Source: Sclerodactyla briareus (lineage: Eukaryota; Echinodermata; Holothuroidea; Dendrochirotida; Sclerodactylidae). From it: a DNA stretch of 64,000 nucleotides. Location: contig JAODTK010003555.1 in the NCBI GenBank assembly GCA_026419785.1, positions 434,001 through 498,000 on the forward strand, read 5' to 3'. Shown here piece after piece: positions 38,101 to 51,589 of the stretch; position 1 is the stretch's first letter, and each line of letters opens with the position of its first letter. A program made the translations under genes and the position numbers. The notes under the pieces are model-generated. The model was not told the origin of the DNA. It made no database searches and was given only the letters and a program-made list of their open reading frames with translations.

Positions 38101-39160
38101 AGATCTTGTAATGGTGATGGAGTTAGATGAACCGCACTCACGTCAGAAATGTACCACTCCTTGCCTGACAAGAGCGCTGCATAATGTAACAAATACTTTG
38201 TATTAATATGATAGGTTAAACATACGATACGACAAAGAAAGCAAAATCTCCCAAAACCCTCAGGAGTGTTGTAAAAACCAAAGTAGACTAGAATGTGAAT
38301 CAATGGGAAATTGGCTTTGTCAATGTGAAATTGGGCTAAAATGTGGGGCATAATGTCAAATGTATTATCAGTTCATCAGATATGCCTTTGAATAACTTGT
38401 TTCCGAAGTGTGAGTAGATGAGTGATGAATGGATTATTGATGGCTTGGGGAATGATGAAATTTCTCGAGACTTCTGCAATTACTATCTGTGAAGAGAAAA
38501 TAATATCCTGTCAATTATTATTCTAGGAAATATATGTGTAAATATCAATTAGTGATCCTCGTAATGAACAGATACTTCTGAACGTTCTCCTGGAATGATT
38601 GTCAATAACGTTGATGTACTTCGTTAAAATTCCGTATCGGCTTATTTTGTCCCTCTTCTCCACATCACGTCTAGTTTAACGGTGGAAATTCCGTCGTATT
38701 GCCTGAATAAAAAGAAGTGCAAAAGAAAGTTCCGCATTTTCTCTCAAAGATTTTGCTAAAGGAATCAAAACCTGCTTGCCATTTCATGTGAAGGGCGAAG
38801 AGTGTGTAGAATCCACGTCAGATTTCAGCTCCAACATGGGAACTACTGGTAATCAATGAAGCGCATTGAATCAAAAGTAATTACGGAGGTGGGTATTTGG
38901 GTTACTGAATGATGTGACACAGTATCGTTACAGCACGTTGACCTTCCGATAGATACTCGGATACGGAATGAGCCACATCGGAATAGTTTGCCTCGAACCT
39001 GGCCAGTCGCACCAAGCAACAGCCGAAGGCAGAATCGAGGCTCATGGAGGATAATAAGCAAAGTCTCATCTCTTCGATGCCGGTGACTCAGCGACACAAG
39101 AAAAACACAAGTGGAGATGACAACCTGCGATACATGAATGAAGGGGTCGGAAGCGATCTT
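35166..39160. other. Four kilobases without a supported gene
   Basis: Unique-looking AT-rich sequence with a poly-G run at 35320-35338. Frames up to 98 codons (37910-38206, plus) are unrecognised and lack convincing splice sites. Confidence 0.4.
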
Positions 39161-39290
39161 TGAGTCCCTCGGACAACATTGATGAAACACACAAACGAAT
39201 CCAAGAATAAACAAGTCAAGACTATTCTTGAAGGCATTAACACTCGTAGACAAGGCACCATCGGCAGCGAGGCTATAACACTCTACTCAC
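39161..39290 (-). pseudogene. LINE ORF2 C-terminal fragment
   Basis: The minus strand reads STSVNAFKNSLDLFILGF at about 39251-39198. The family pattern 'SVNAFKN.LD.F' is the typical C-terminus of CR1/L2-like ORF2, and the nucleotides resemble the equivalent part of the 63.7 kb copy. Downstream on the same strand no clear 3' tail is visible. It is short enough that chance similarity is possible. Confidence 0.4.
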
Positions 39291-39386
39291 TTCTTCCGAA
39301 GGAAAGACAAAACCGCCGAAGGACTAACTACTGCACCGTTCATCACGGAACTCGAGAAAGATTGATAGCCTCTATAGCTTAAAACA

Positions 39387-39460
39387 TAGTCGACCGAGTA
39401 GGGCACAATTGCTAGAGCTTCCACCGGGGAGACCGGAGTTCGAATCCCGGTCGGGACACA
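39387..39460 (+). repeat. tRNA-like sequence, probably a tRNA-derived SINE head
   Basis: GAGTTCGAATCC at 39436-39447 is a good polymerase III B box. It is followed by CGGTCGGGACA, which looks like the 3' half of a T stem and acceptor strand. Upstream, GGGCACAATTGCTAGAGC at 39401-39418 is an A-box-like D-arm remnant. The 5' strand does not pair with the 3' acceptor strand and the T stem carries an extra C, so this is not a functional tRNA. The sequence after it, to about 39610, may be the SINE body; its end could not be defined. Confidence 0.6.
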
Positions 39461-39610
39461 TACTTTAAAAACAGGTACTTTGGTACTTTGCCTTCGATGG
39501 TTCGCTAGCAAAAGGGATTGGGCAGAGACAAACGAAGGCAGGCAATTCGGAAGTTGCGTCTACGTTGGTTACCCCCACCCCACAACTAAGGTATGCCAAA
39601 GTGGCATTGT

Positions 39611-41959
39611 CTTATGCCCGGGTACCTGGTGAAGGATTCGCAGCTTGACAATATTGTGCAGCTATCCAGGTCTGCACGCTTTGCCAGGCACTGAATAGCT
39701 TTGATCCTCTGTGCTCGGCAAGTATACCATGATTTTCTGTTGTTGAAAATTCAAAGAAGTAGTCGAAGAAATAAGTCATCAAAACCTGGAAATTTTGAAA
39801 ACCGAAGTCGAAATCACTCCGAAATCTTAGCCCCTTTGAAGTCGGTTGAAGCCAAGGTCATTTACGTTCTATTGTGGAGCCACCCTTGAAGCCCAATCAG
39901 AAAATTTCTTGAACACTGAAAACACTTCAATTTGTAAGGAGACGTTCATAAGGCACTTTATCAGGTTATCAGGACCGCGACACACATTGTTACCAGACCA
40001 AAGTATTCGACACCGTCTGTATCATCAAATGACTTTTTTCAAAGGGTCACAGCATCGAGCGAAAGTCTTACCAATTGTAAGCTTTCACAATGGCGGCATT
40101 TACAAGCATACACTTGACTTATAATTCAGTCGTTATAACAATGGAAAACGACTTACGACGTACCCAACAACCCGGCCCCAGATCAAAACTACTGAGTCCG
40201 TCGTTATCCAAACACGGATGCGAGATCATGATGCGATATATGCTTGAACCAAGAATTGGGACCTACGATTGACCCTCTTTGTTTTACACCACCTAGCCCC
40301 GGTGGAAAGATGAACATATCGAAATTACTATTGAGTTTCTATCAATGGCCCACACAGGGAGGGGGGGAATTCTGGTTGGAAAGGTCGCGTATTTGACTCT
40401 ATACGATCATATGATGCCCTTCATACAGAAAGACGGGAACTGGTATTCACATAGAAATTAGAGTTATCTTTTTGTATCTGTTAAGAACTGCCGTTATCTC
40501 CATCTGACCCAAAATAACAACGGTTTATTGTTTAACATAAGCTGCCCATCTGGTTGTGAGGTTTTAAAAATGCCCCCTAACGCCTCTTGAAGAAACATTA
40601 CAATACTAGGAAAATGAATGCATTTTATTGGGGGCAAATGTATACAAACGGTCACAGTTTTCCAATTACTAATACTCCACACATAGGCATGTAACCTCCA
40701 GGTGTGTGTTTACGTGACAAGAAATGGATACTGGCTGAGGAGCTACAGAGCAACTTTCCCAAAGACTCTCCTTAAAGCTAAGAACAAATAAGTTCATGAC
40801 TCTCATTCCTCCAGCCAGAAACGTGGCCTTCGCGAAAGAGACGTTGGTCTGGAAGAAAATTAATCAAGACACGCGCGATAAGACACTTAACGAACACACG
40901 CATAGAGTACGAACGCGGCCGAGAGAGGTCCCGAATTCACGCTCAGGTTGATAGCAATCTTGATCATGGTAGAGCGAAGGCCTCGGATGCCAATCCTCCC
41001 CCTAAAATACCAGACAGTACTGTATTTACAACCCCTTGTGTTGCCTCATTATTGCCAAGATCAACAGCAACCTATTCTACAGTGCAGTCGAGGCCATACA
41101 GGGGAGACGACCCCATACATAACTTGTCAAGTTTAAACGGAGCCCTCTCCACAATTAACATTCATTGGAACAGTTGTAACAACCCTATTATTTACAACCT
41201 GATGATATCTCCCCAACTTTATCAGTTGTTAGTTATGTAATTTTATAGTTACTTCACGCAGATTCTGATGTTGAACTACACGACAGTAGTTACGTGATTT
41301 TTGTTACGGATGGGGCTGAGGTTATCGGGCACTTCTCATACACACCGTTTCAACACAAACCTCTTGTAACGGACGTGATTAAGGGATTCGTCGGCCAGAG
41401 AGCATATTGGTCATACCACCGATCGTGACACTCATCCTACGAAGTGTTTCGGTCCGTTCGCGAGGCGGAGCCGCACCAAAACCTGCAGAACGTGAAATGT
41501 TCGATTATTAGTGAAATGCACTTCAAACGGAGGAACTGGAGCTCCGACGGCAGTGATATGACCGAAGGCCTAACCTGGGAAGGGGAACCAACACGTCCTC
41601 TGCTTCTCTCATAGGGTGGGAGTCATCCTGAATCAGGCCTTGCCAGTACACAAGTTACAGTACCAGGGTAGTTAGATTCTAATACGGTCACTTGTGTCAC
41701 TATAAACTAGCCACACTGTCCTGGCCTTCGAGCATGTCGTCTGTCCACGAGTATCAGCAGGGTGACTCCTGAAGCGCTTCGGAAAAACAAAAACAAAACT
41801 TAAGGATATCTGGCAGTTTAGCTAAACAGGTCAAGATCCTGTTAACACACATGTGATTTCATTGGTATACTGGAGACATTTAACGTTAGTCCCCGAAGAT
41901 CTTGAGAGAGAGTATATCCTCCCGAGTGCTCATGATCTACTCAGTGGCTTCTTCTCTAA
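39611..41959. other. No supported gene
   Basis: No coding or RNA gene recognised. The plus frame at 39701-39889 and others are short and featureless. Confidence 0.4.
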
Positions 41960-42125
41960 GAGCAAATACTAACAGGGGAGTGAGCCATTCTTGAAGCCAT
42001 CTTCTCAAACCTTATGTATCTTATGTGAGCCCATTGACAGAACGACATCGATATATGTGATTGTTAATCGCTTTGAGATGTGGTTGCCACTATAAGGCGC
42101 TATAAAAAACGAATCATTACTATTA
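41960..42125 (+). repeat. SINE-like element with conserved 3' block
   Basis: The 3' part reads TTAATCGCTTTGAGATGTGG, then TTGCCACTATAAGGCGCTAT, followed by AAAAAACGAATCATTACTATTATCC. This is the 'GCGCTTTGAGA...GGCGCTATAAA...(ATT)n' end shared by many animal SINEs and their LINE donors. The head is not recognised. The same end, more decayed, occurs at about 7050-7148. Confidence 0.6.
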
Positions 42126-44469
42126 TCCATTAAACTGTTAGTGAGAGTAGGTTTTTCATCGGGCGAGGAATAATCCGCACGCAAAGCATGTATTATCATC
42201 AACTCCGTTCACGCAACTGGAATCGCCTACCCATCAGACGCCCCAACAATACAAACCACATTTTCTAAAAGATGCATTGATATGGAAGCATATTAATTCG
42301 GGGTTGAACAGAAACCTTTGCCAAGTTACAGGGGTGCCCATTGCAAAGTGTTTTGTTATACACACACATTAGAGGCTCGGAATCAGCCTTAATGACAGGT
42401 TTAAAATGAATTTGACTGTTCATTAATTCGTCGGAATTGCTCCCTACCACCCGGGTATTAGGATTTCACAGAATAGTATCCAATAAACACGCCCACCACT
42501 GGAAATTGTTCGACCTTTAGAGTACGACTTTCGCACCAAATTGAACTTTCACGCATTGGACGTAGATAATTGCCCCACAGCATGTTTTTTTGCTCCTGCC
42601 AGTATCTGGACTGAGTTTCCTGAGGCGCGTCTTCTCACATCAATGACGTTGTTGGCGACCCTCACCGAATTAATTTTGCTTGGGGGGGGGGGGGGCGAGA
42701 CAAGTCTCACCTCTAAGTCAGTGTATCACCTTGGGAATCTTCAGGAATAAAGCATTCATTGCGAAATGAATATATAATGGATTCTTGCCAGACCTTACGT
42801 TAATATTTATACTCTCGGACTTTATCGAGGATCTTTATCAGGTGTGATCGTTGAGCTTGTCCGCTTTCCATGGCGACCTGAGTTTCATTGGCTCTCTATG
42901 CTTAAATAGGCCCCGGGGTATATGCAAGGACTTCAATTTTCGAATCTATCAGACAAATCATTGGGCTGGAACTCGTTGGAATGTGTATTCTGATGCGTAT
43001 GACGTCCATATCGATTATCCCATGTACTTCTGGAGGAATTGCGCTACATTTTTTTAGTTGTCCTCTATTTCAGGAGAAGCCATGAACAACTTTACGAAGT
43101 TTTGGCCTGTGAATAAAACTGATCTTCAATATAATAATTGGCCTTTACCTGGAATTCAGTTAAACAACTGATTGATAATCAGCAGTAACGATTCTATTTT
43201 GACGTAATGAGAGTTTGAGAATGGTTTATTGTTTTTTACTCTTTATATACTTCACATAACGATTGACGCAGAACGGAAAAGCACTAACTTCCGTCAAATT
43301 AGGCCGTCAGTCAAGTCTAAAAATCCCTCCTGTTAAACAAGGTCCAAATTACTGACACTGTTTGCTCATCATATCCAGGCTGTGAAGGAACACTTAACAT
43401 GTTATTCGGCTAGAATGAAAGCATAGTGAACTAACATTATATTACCTTAAAATGTTACAATACGAATGGATATTTTATTGCGGTTTGAAACAGATCATTT
43501 TTGGACCGCAGGCCGCTAGATATCACGCTCCCCGATACATGACCTCATGGGAAATGAAAACGGTATTCATATAAATGAGATGTTTCTACGTGTATGACAG
43601 ACCACTCTGGCATTTTTTCAATGATTAAAATACTAAAATTGTCTAGTCTTGATTTGATGCGATTCCAAATGAAACAAGGGAACCATTGTTTTACCAAAAC
43701 CACGCCGCTGCCGAAAAATCGAAGCATCAAACTGGAACACGAATGCTACGCAGTCCCTTGAAGGATTTGGGGAGAGTTATAACCACCTCTCATATATTGT
43801 CTGCCCGGTTGAGGTTTTTCAACCGGAAATCCACAATGTTTACTAGGGCTAGGGCAAATCGCACGGAGATAGATTGGGTTGTTAGTGTTGAAGATTGAAT
43901 ATGACGTAGAAGGTTACCGTTATCCGTTAGGTAAATTCATGGTCACATTAGGGCATCAGCCCCCCTGACCAAAGCGACGGCAATCGCAGGGGGAAAACTG
44001 CATCAATACAACCTTATATAGCGAAAAAATAGAGCGTTAAATGCGTCGACGCTTTGGACTTTTGGAATTACTATTAGAAATTATGGGCAATTGTTGAATC
44101 GAGGCTGGTGAATACCCCAAACTGCTTCATATGGAAAAAATAACCAATATAAAGTTGCCGAATTGCCCAATTAAAGATGACGATGGCAGGGGTGAAACCA
44201 ATCCCAACCTTGATCCCAAGACCGCAGTCTTACGTCAGAAAGGACGAATAGTAAATCCAGGAGGCGACCACGTTTTCGAGTAGCGGGAGATTCATGCCGA
44301 TTTGCGACTATCCCAACGGCAGACTTGGGCAAATGTCGTCGAACACAAACCCCATCAACCCTTGTAAAAATCCACTGACATTACGGCGGAACCGATGATG
44401 TAAGACCAAAACTAACTTAGTCTATCGCGTGCAAGTACAGCCAACTATGGACGGGGGGAGCGTGGTGCG
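42126..44469. other. No supported gene
   Basis: No exon, RNA gene or bounded repeat recognised. Poly-G run at 42681-42694. Confidence 0.4.
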
Positions 44470-45625
44470 GGTGACCTGATGATTCGAAGGTGGACCACTT
44501 GCAAAACACCACTCTGCCATTCCTACAGTCGCCATTACTTGCATGTGCACCATATGCTTTGGGCTATATTCCTAATTCTTTCCCCAACACTCATTTCTTT
44601 TTATTGCTGTTCCTGGCGAGAGAAATCCTTGGAAAATCCTTTGTTGTCAACTTCTTTCTTCACTGCAAAACGATTTTAGTCAAGTTTTACCAATTTTCGA
44701 GACCGCTGGTAGCGCTACGTCGCTTAGAAGATACTTCTTGTCATGACTTTTTCTTCTCTTTTTCTCTTTCGTAACAGTTTTTTCTTGGCGGTCCTTGTCC
44801 TTGTAAACCTTTGTTCCCTTCACTGGCTAGGCATTAATTTCTACTCTGTGGATATTGGGAAGTGTAGGCATTTGTTTCCCATGGCGTTGCTTCTTACTTC
44901 CGCTCTGGTGGTATTAGCAGTTAGGAGGCCTTCGCGACTCCAATTGAGATTTTGCTCCCACGCTCGAGAGAAGACACCACCACCACCATGGTACCCTCCA
45001 GTCTCTAGATTGGATCCCCAACCTTGGAGCAAGCTCGACGTCTTATTCAAAGATCAAGTCAGCCCTTCAACATAACGGTCCAATGCTCTTTCGCCCTAGC
45101 AAAGAGGAATTCTTGCACAGGGATGGGTCACTAGCGACTGACTGCGAACCTCTGTGTCGGTTCATGCTGCATGCGACCATTCACTCTTGTATTTCACCAA
45201 TAACTGACCTGGATTGGGCTTCCCAGGGCACATAACCCTTCCCTTCCGGGTGGGGGGACGCGGATACCCAATGTTGCCGTCGGGATACTCCTCCAAGACC
45301 CTCATCCGGGTTCGATCCGACGGATGAGTCACTCTTGGGATGGGGAGCGACCATGGGACGCCAACAGGGCCGTGGTCAGCGCAAGGAGAGCAGACTCTCA
45401 GATCAATTTCGGAGTTGATAGTCTTTTCGCTCGCGGATCAGGTACTTAGGAGAACAGCTTCAGATACGAAGGCCTCACCGCTCTTTCCGACAACTTCCAC
45501 CGTTTGTAGCTGACATCAACTGATAAGGGGAACGAGGTCTGTCTCACTACTCGGCACAACATGGCAGCTTCTCACTAAATGCAATGACTGCACATCACGC
45601 TGCGGCGTTCCCACCTAGCCGGTAC
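44470..45625. other. GC-rich segment of unknown nature
   Basis: Contains overlapping plus frames 44490-44774 and 44743-45075. The first is hydrophobic, the second has a Leu/Val-rich N-terminus. A strong pyrimidine tract ending in AG lies at about 44747-44779. From 44960 to 45620 the GC content rises and frames remain partly open on the plus strand. No domain is recognised. It may be a retroelement fragment or an exon-bearing stretch. I could not choose. Confidence 0.25.
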
Positions 45626-47090
45626 GCTCAATGTGACGCAAACGCCCTAGCGAGGAGAACCCGAAAACCGTAAATGTTTCGGGTCAGATTAAGTATATTG
45701 GGGGAAGGGAGGGGATATGCTTCATGCCCCCTTCCCCATTCAGGGCGCATCTGAAAAGACATGGCAACATGATTAATCGTACTGAAAGTAAATGATAGTT
45801 GGCTATCCCACAATATGGAGGAGTCGATTTCACCACCTGTGGATAACGTAACACAAGCAGTAATCAAATGTTAAGACAATACAGATCTTGCTATATATCA
45901 GGTTTCATATAATTACTCAAGTAGTTTTCACAATCATATGTTATTTTGCCACTGGAATTCCCGTCAGGCTATGTCGATTTTTGTGATTAATATAACTTTT
46001 AATTACAGGAGATTTGGCCGATCTAAACTAATAATACTTGGATAGGATAGCCTATATTTACACAGCAATCCTCCCGAAGTCAGTTGTCAATAACAGTAAC
46101 TACGGCATTGTGGGGATTATTATCCATCGCGATACAACTTTGGACTTGCTGTCCGGGGGACATTTATCTGATAGGACTTCGGGGTGTTCGTCCATGACGA
46201 TGGCAAAAAAGGGAAATAAATTCGGGAATACACTTCGTGGTAACTGATTACAGATTCCCATTCTAGGGGTTGTGTACACCCAAAACAATATCGTTCCGGG
46301 ACGAAAACGTTTCATCACAGCTACTCACTCAACAGACTATTGGAAAAATAGAATATTGTCATGATCAAGCATCTGATCAGAAAAAAAACCGTCTTTATAT
46401 ACATTTCCTGCGTTACCGTAGTAAATTACATTTCAGGAAATATAGGCCTCCCAGTCATTTACAGTAGCTGATATGGGAAAATCGCTTCTATTTATCAGCT
46501 TAAGTATATCAGAAAGGAATATTAGTTATGCCTTCATAATAGTTCGAAGGGGAATGACTCTAACCTCCTTGGAGTTCTCGATACTTGTTTGAATATCAAG
46601 GATTGTTTTTCGACTTCCGGCCAAGCGGAAGAAGCAAATCGCGAGAAAGCCAACACGGAATACATTGCTGCAAGTGTTGCTAGCTTTCTAGAGTCTCAGT
46701 AAGATTATGGTTACCGAAGAATGAATGAGACACATCAAACGTAAGTAACATTTTTAAACGCAATCAGACTTCATAGCCACCTATAATTCTATAATAGAGG
46801 AGAAGACCACCATAAATCATTGAGAAATGTCCAATTCTTGAAAAAATCACCTCATTACCAATACGATCGATCGATGCGGGCGAAACGAAATATATGTATT
46901 AATGTTTCTTAGTCGTTCGGGAATTCATAATTCAGTGATCCAGTAACCTCCAGCTTTGTCCACGATTGCTGCCAATTGAGAACTCGAGAATAAGAAATTA
47001 GGTTGGGCTTACTGAATCATCAATCAGTGTACCTCCTAGACGCCATAATTCCGATAGGAAAATTCAAATCCGGAGAAGAGAAAAATGGTA
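45626..47090. other. No supported gene
   Basis: AT-rich, short frames only, no repeat boundaries seen. Confidence 0.4.
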
Positions 47091-47094
47091 GATT

Positions 47095-47930
47095 TTTTTT
47101 TTAACCCAGCTGAGGGTGTTTTCCTGACATAGTTGCAAAGCTACCTCCTCTCCTAAACTGCCCGTAGGGGGGCGTCGTCTACCAAACTTTGATGTTGGTG
47201 TGTATACCACAGTTTCACAGCTGCGGATAGCAGTCCAAAAGTCGTTATGTCCTTCGTCCGTTAGTTCGTCGTTCGTTGTCCGTTCTGTTCTCCACGTTCA
47301 TTCGTAACTCCCAACCGTACATGCGATCAGTTGAAACTTGGTGGGTGGATGGAGCATGCCACTGGAAGGCTGAGTGACATTTTTGCATAGTGTGAGTAGA
47401 TTTTAATTTTTAATTTAAAATCCAATTGATTACCCCAATTGGTCGTACCCACAGCCCTTCCCATTGAACTTCTAACGTGAGAGTGATATTTGTTTACATT
47501 ACTCCCTCTATTTGCAGGGCGTGGCTGCTTGTAGAGCGGTGGACTGATTAATTTGTCTGTCCGCACCTGAGGGTGGCTGGACTACAGGCAATGTGGGATA
47601 ACAGGCATTCTGTGGTAGATCTGGTCATCACCTCACCTTCTCATGATGTGGTGCGGGCTAGACTTTCCATGTTTCCACTGTTCACACTGCTACTGGTGCC
47701 TATTGAGTTTGCTGTGGTACACATAAAGTTTTGTTGGGTACATGTAGCTACTATCTGTCTAGACAATGAGTTATCTGGGTACTCTGGCTTGGACTGATAA
47801 GCAAATATTATGCTAATGTGATGACATGATCCAAGCATTCTAAGGTTATGACATATGTCAGTAATGGTCAATCAAATGTGAACAATCAATAAATGTTGAT
47901 TGGCCAAGAACAGCAGTGTTTCGCCACAGG
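47095..47930. repeat. Probable repeat with degenerate CGTT/TCCG tract
   Basis: A tract at about 47240-47300 consists of degenerate GTTCGTCGTTCG/TCCGTT units. It is followed by 'cagttgaaacttggtgggtggatggagcatg', wording typical of non-autonomous elements with internal 'CGTCCGTC' tracts. No terminal repeats were found. The frame at 47573-47797 is hydrophobic but unrecognised. Confidence 0.35.
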
Positions 47931-50900
47931 AATGTTGCCATCCATCTATCAAGGTTTCGACTTGCGCTTGTTCTAGCTCTTATGATTTTTTTTTTTTCAC
48001 AGTCATCAAAGTAAGTATGTGTGATAAATCGCCTTAAATTAAGCCTAACGGTCACAGTCACATGGGAATTCACAAGGTTATTCATGAAAGTAAGACCCAT
48101 CGTTCGTCGCCTGACACTTTAGCGTCGGAACAGTGAAGGAGTTTTATTTGGTCTGTACATACGATTTCCAATAAGTCTTTGTGCCCAGCAAAGTGAATCA
48201 ACTATGGCCCAGGTTTATTTGCCTCAACGATAGCACTGGAACCCAATGATTTCAATTCAAGGATCAGTTTGATCTATTTTCGTTACGATTTGTCTCAAGC
48301 TTACAAGGGTCGCCTATAGTATGATAAAATCCTCGTGTCCAAAGTGTCATGCTTCAATCGTCACTTTTAACACGGCTTTATATCTTTCATCTAACCGAAT
48401 TGTAACTTGTGCGGAAGTCGATTACCTCGAGGCTGGGTGTTAGGGCTTCTTCCCGCCTACTCTCTGTGAACGCGTTCATCTCATCACGCAATTCCTCGAT
48501 GGTTGGAGTAAGTAGCAGTCTTTCTCTTCTTTCGCTTCGTTGCTATAGAAAAGATGACGACATGTTCCCTATTTTTATACATTTTTTGTATATATAGGAG
48601 GGGTACAAATATGCTCTCATCAATATCGAACGCGGAAATGCAGAGCGATATCCTTTATACAGTTTATTTGACTTTATATCAATGTGAAAAGTCGATTTTT
48701 TGTCGATGAGCTTGTGGGAGGTGTTATTTTGAACGTTTGAAGTTGATGTTTCCATGAGTCGTAGCTGAATGTTGGAGAATAAGAACAATAAAGCGATAAA
48801 CTGGTGGAAATCAACGAAAATATATTAAATTCCTGGCAACACCTAATGTTTGATACCAATAACAAACCAAAAATGGGAATATAAGACTAATTTGATAGAA
48901 CTCTGTGAAGCCTCGGGTTGACGGGTAGTTCAGCATATACTTCTGTTTTCTTTCAGGCCGTCAATTACAAACGATATTTTCACAACATGACTTACATGGA
49001 GTTGTCTCGACCGAAGATGAAAAATAACAGAGATACCAACTAATGTAATTTGAATCTAAGTATTGGCATCCCAGCATAGACTTCATGTTTGTGCACGCAT
49101 GAATAATATGATAAGTAGTTACGATCATTAAGACGCCTATATATCAAAATTTCAGAAGGTAAAAATCGCGATCGCCGATAATCAATGATACATTTTAACG
49201 GTTGCAAGACCGCACAGATCCATAAACGTTAACCAGAACGCGTTAATAAATGTTTTTTGGCATGAACAAATAAGAGAAAGATTATCCCCGGGCACTCGTG
49301 GACCGAGAAAAGAGAGTTCACATCATCAGTGATACAGAAAACTGTCTGACTATAATTAAATATGTCATCAGCTTACTATTTCTTAGAATTAATGAGGAAA
49401 TAATTCTGTTCCATAGTTAATATGCCCTGATCATCATGGCACATAATTGAACATGTCCTTCCACTTTCCACTTACCATATTCGGTGCCCTCCTAGCGAAC
49501 ACATTACTTGTGGGGGGGGGGGATATATTTCGAAAAGAGTCTCTGTATCACTGACAGACTGTTTCGATAGCACACATGAAATTCGTGTTTCACACGTCTC
49601 CTTCGAATAACACCAGAGGCGGTACGCCTATCGCAGTTTTGAGGTGAAACCGTTCATTCCAACCTCTGTCATCTTGTTCTGAATCCATAGGTCGAAAATT
49701 AGTCCAGGTATCGTTTGTGCAATTACAACACTTCATTATGGTTATATTGTATTTTTTGCATCCACAGATGAATCGCAAAATATTCTTACAGAGCTACTTC
49801 CCGGCAAGAATGATATGCCTAGTTCGAGCAGGCTACTTGGTAGTTTTTCATTTATGAATCTCACACCTACAGAGAAACCCAGTTTGAACCAGACAGCTGG
49901 ATTTGTTTCCTCATTCGTTCTTTCTTTGGACTCGAAGAATGCAGTTTAATCTAAATGAGACGCTGACTAGCAAAACTGTGTGTTGTGTTTATAGTACTAA
50001 CTCTTCTTCGACCCGAATGCCCGGTGTTTCTTTCTGTAATTTAGACATTACTACATTACACAGTTTTCAAGACCGAAGGTGTGACAGGAGATATTGCTGG
50101 GGAATTGGACTGTCACCTCGTATGCCCCAGACTCTTCGGCCAACACGACGAATCAGCGCCATAGGTTGACGCGTTGTGCTTCAGAGAATGAAATCCTGGT
50201 AAAAACAGCTGTCAAGTAATCTTCCTTTTACGGTTTAAGGCGATGGACTATTTCATAGCTCTTATTCTCTCATCAACCAAAATCTCCTTTTTTCGTATAA
50301 TTGGATATTTTCGTGGGTCTTACTTGTGGGATCAGATGGCTCGACGACCTTAATTCATTATGGACAAATAATCGCGATAAAGTACTGACAGATGGCCGGT
50401 TACAACCCCCCTGTAACGAAGGCTCTCCATCCACATCTGCAGATGGTATATGGTGGTAGTAGAAATAATAAACAACGTGCGTTACTCGGAACATGAATTT
50501 TATGAACCTGAGGCTACCGACCGTTGTATTGTGATTGTTCTGAGCAAGTGATTTGTCCCCTGATGCCATTGTTCCCTGTTCCTTCGAGTGTAATTAGGAC
50601 GTGCGGTGAACTAAACAGACCTAACTTCTACCTGCTGGTTATCTAACTATCCGAGGACAAATGCTTAGGAATACCTCTTTGGTTTATAAGTCGAAGTTCT
50701 TCTACACAACGACCCTAATAACTTGCTGGGTTATGTATTAATAATCATAAAACGCTTCGAGAGACACACGCGTGCACGCGTGATGACCTGCTTGCGATGA
50801 GTGGGTAGGCGTGACTTTCTCACACGCTCGTTGATCAAATGCCATCTATGTGTTCTGATAGTCATTATATTCATTCTATTTATCGTTCAAATCACAGCTC

Positions 50901-51580
50901 GTGCACGACTGGGCCCGTGTAGAATTTCTTCAGTGCCGATGTTTGTACTATTCTTTTCCTCGCCCATTGGTGTTTCATGCGATAGAGATGATCTTCCTGA
51001 ATTTGCCCTGAGGATAAACTCGCAACCATCTTTCTTGAGTAACAGCTCAATTCTCGAGCTTTCAAACAAGATTGATATTCTCATTCACTTTCGATGAACG
51101 ACCGTCGGGTATAAGTATAATCACTTTACAGAAGTGATTTTTTCAGCAACATAATTGAGCAGGTTTATGCATAAGCCAACATATATATCTCATTCCTAAC
51201 CTAAATATATTTTATTCGTACCTTTTGAAACCAAAAATACTTGTCATGCCCTTCAAGTGTAGATTGTGTATAAATTTATTACTGAAAAGTCCTGTAACTC
51301 TCGAAATAGCGAACGTACTCAAGAAACAAAAATATATTTTGTCCTCAGATAAGGAGTGTGCTAACCAGTGAAGCCCTGTGAAATTGAGTAATGATCAAAC
51401 TCGTCTCCTCGTTGCGCGCCAATCCGCTTCGTTTTTTTCTTTTTCTTCTTTTTTGTCAACACACCTAAAACATTATTAACATGCCTTAGAAGAATGACTC
51501 ATCGGTGATCGCGTCTCGAGTGTTACAGTGACTTCCTCCACTAGTTCGAGCAATGAACATCACCTTAAGCACGAAAGAGG
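47931..51580. other. No supported gene
   Basis: No coding exon, RNA gene or bounded transposon recognised. Poly-G run at 49512-49521. Frames of up to 98 codons (50273-50569 minus, 50801-51097 plus) show no known domain. Confidence 0.4.
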
Positions 51581-51589
51581 TAAGACGTG

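Noticed and set aside
44490..45075. Hydrophobic overlapping frames as a membrane protein gene
   Set aside because: Two overlapping frames with no recognisable family. Pyrimidine-rich DNA gives Leu/Phe/Ser-rich chance translations.
45295..45312. B-box-like GGTTCGATCC
   Set aside because: One base short of the consensus, with no A box and no cloverleaf.
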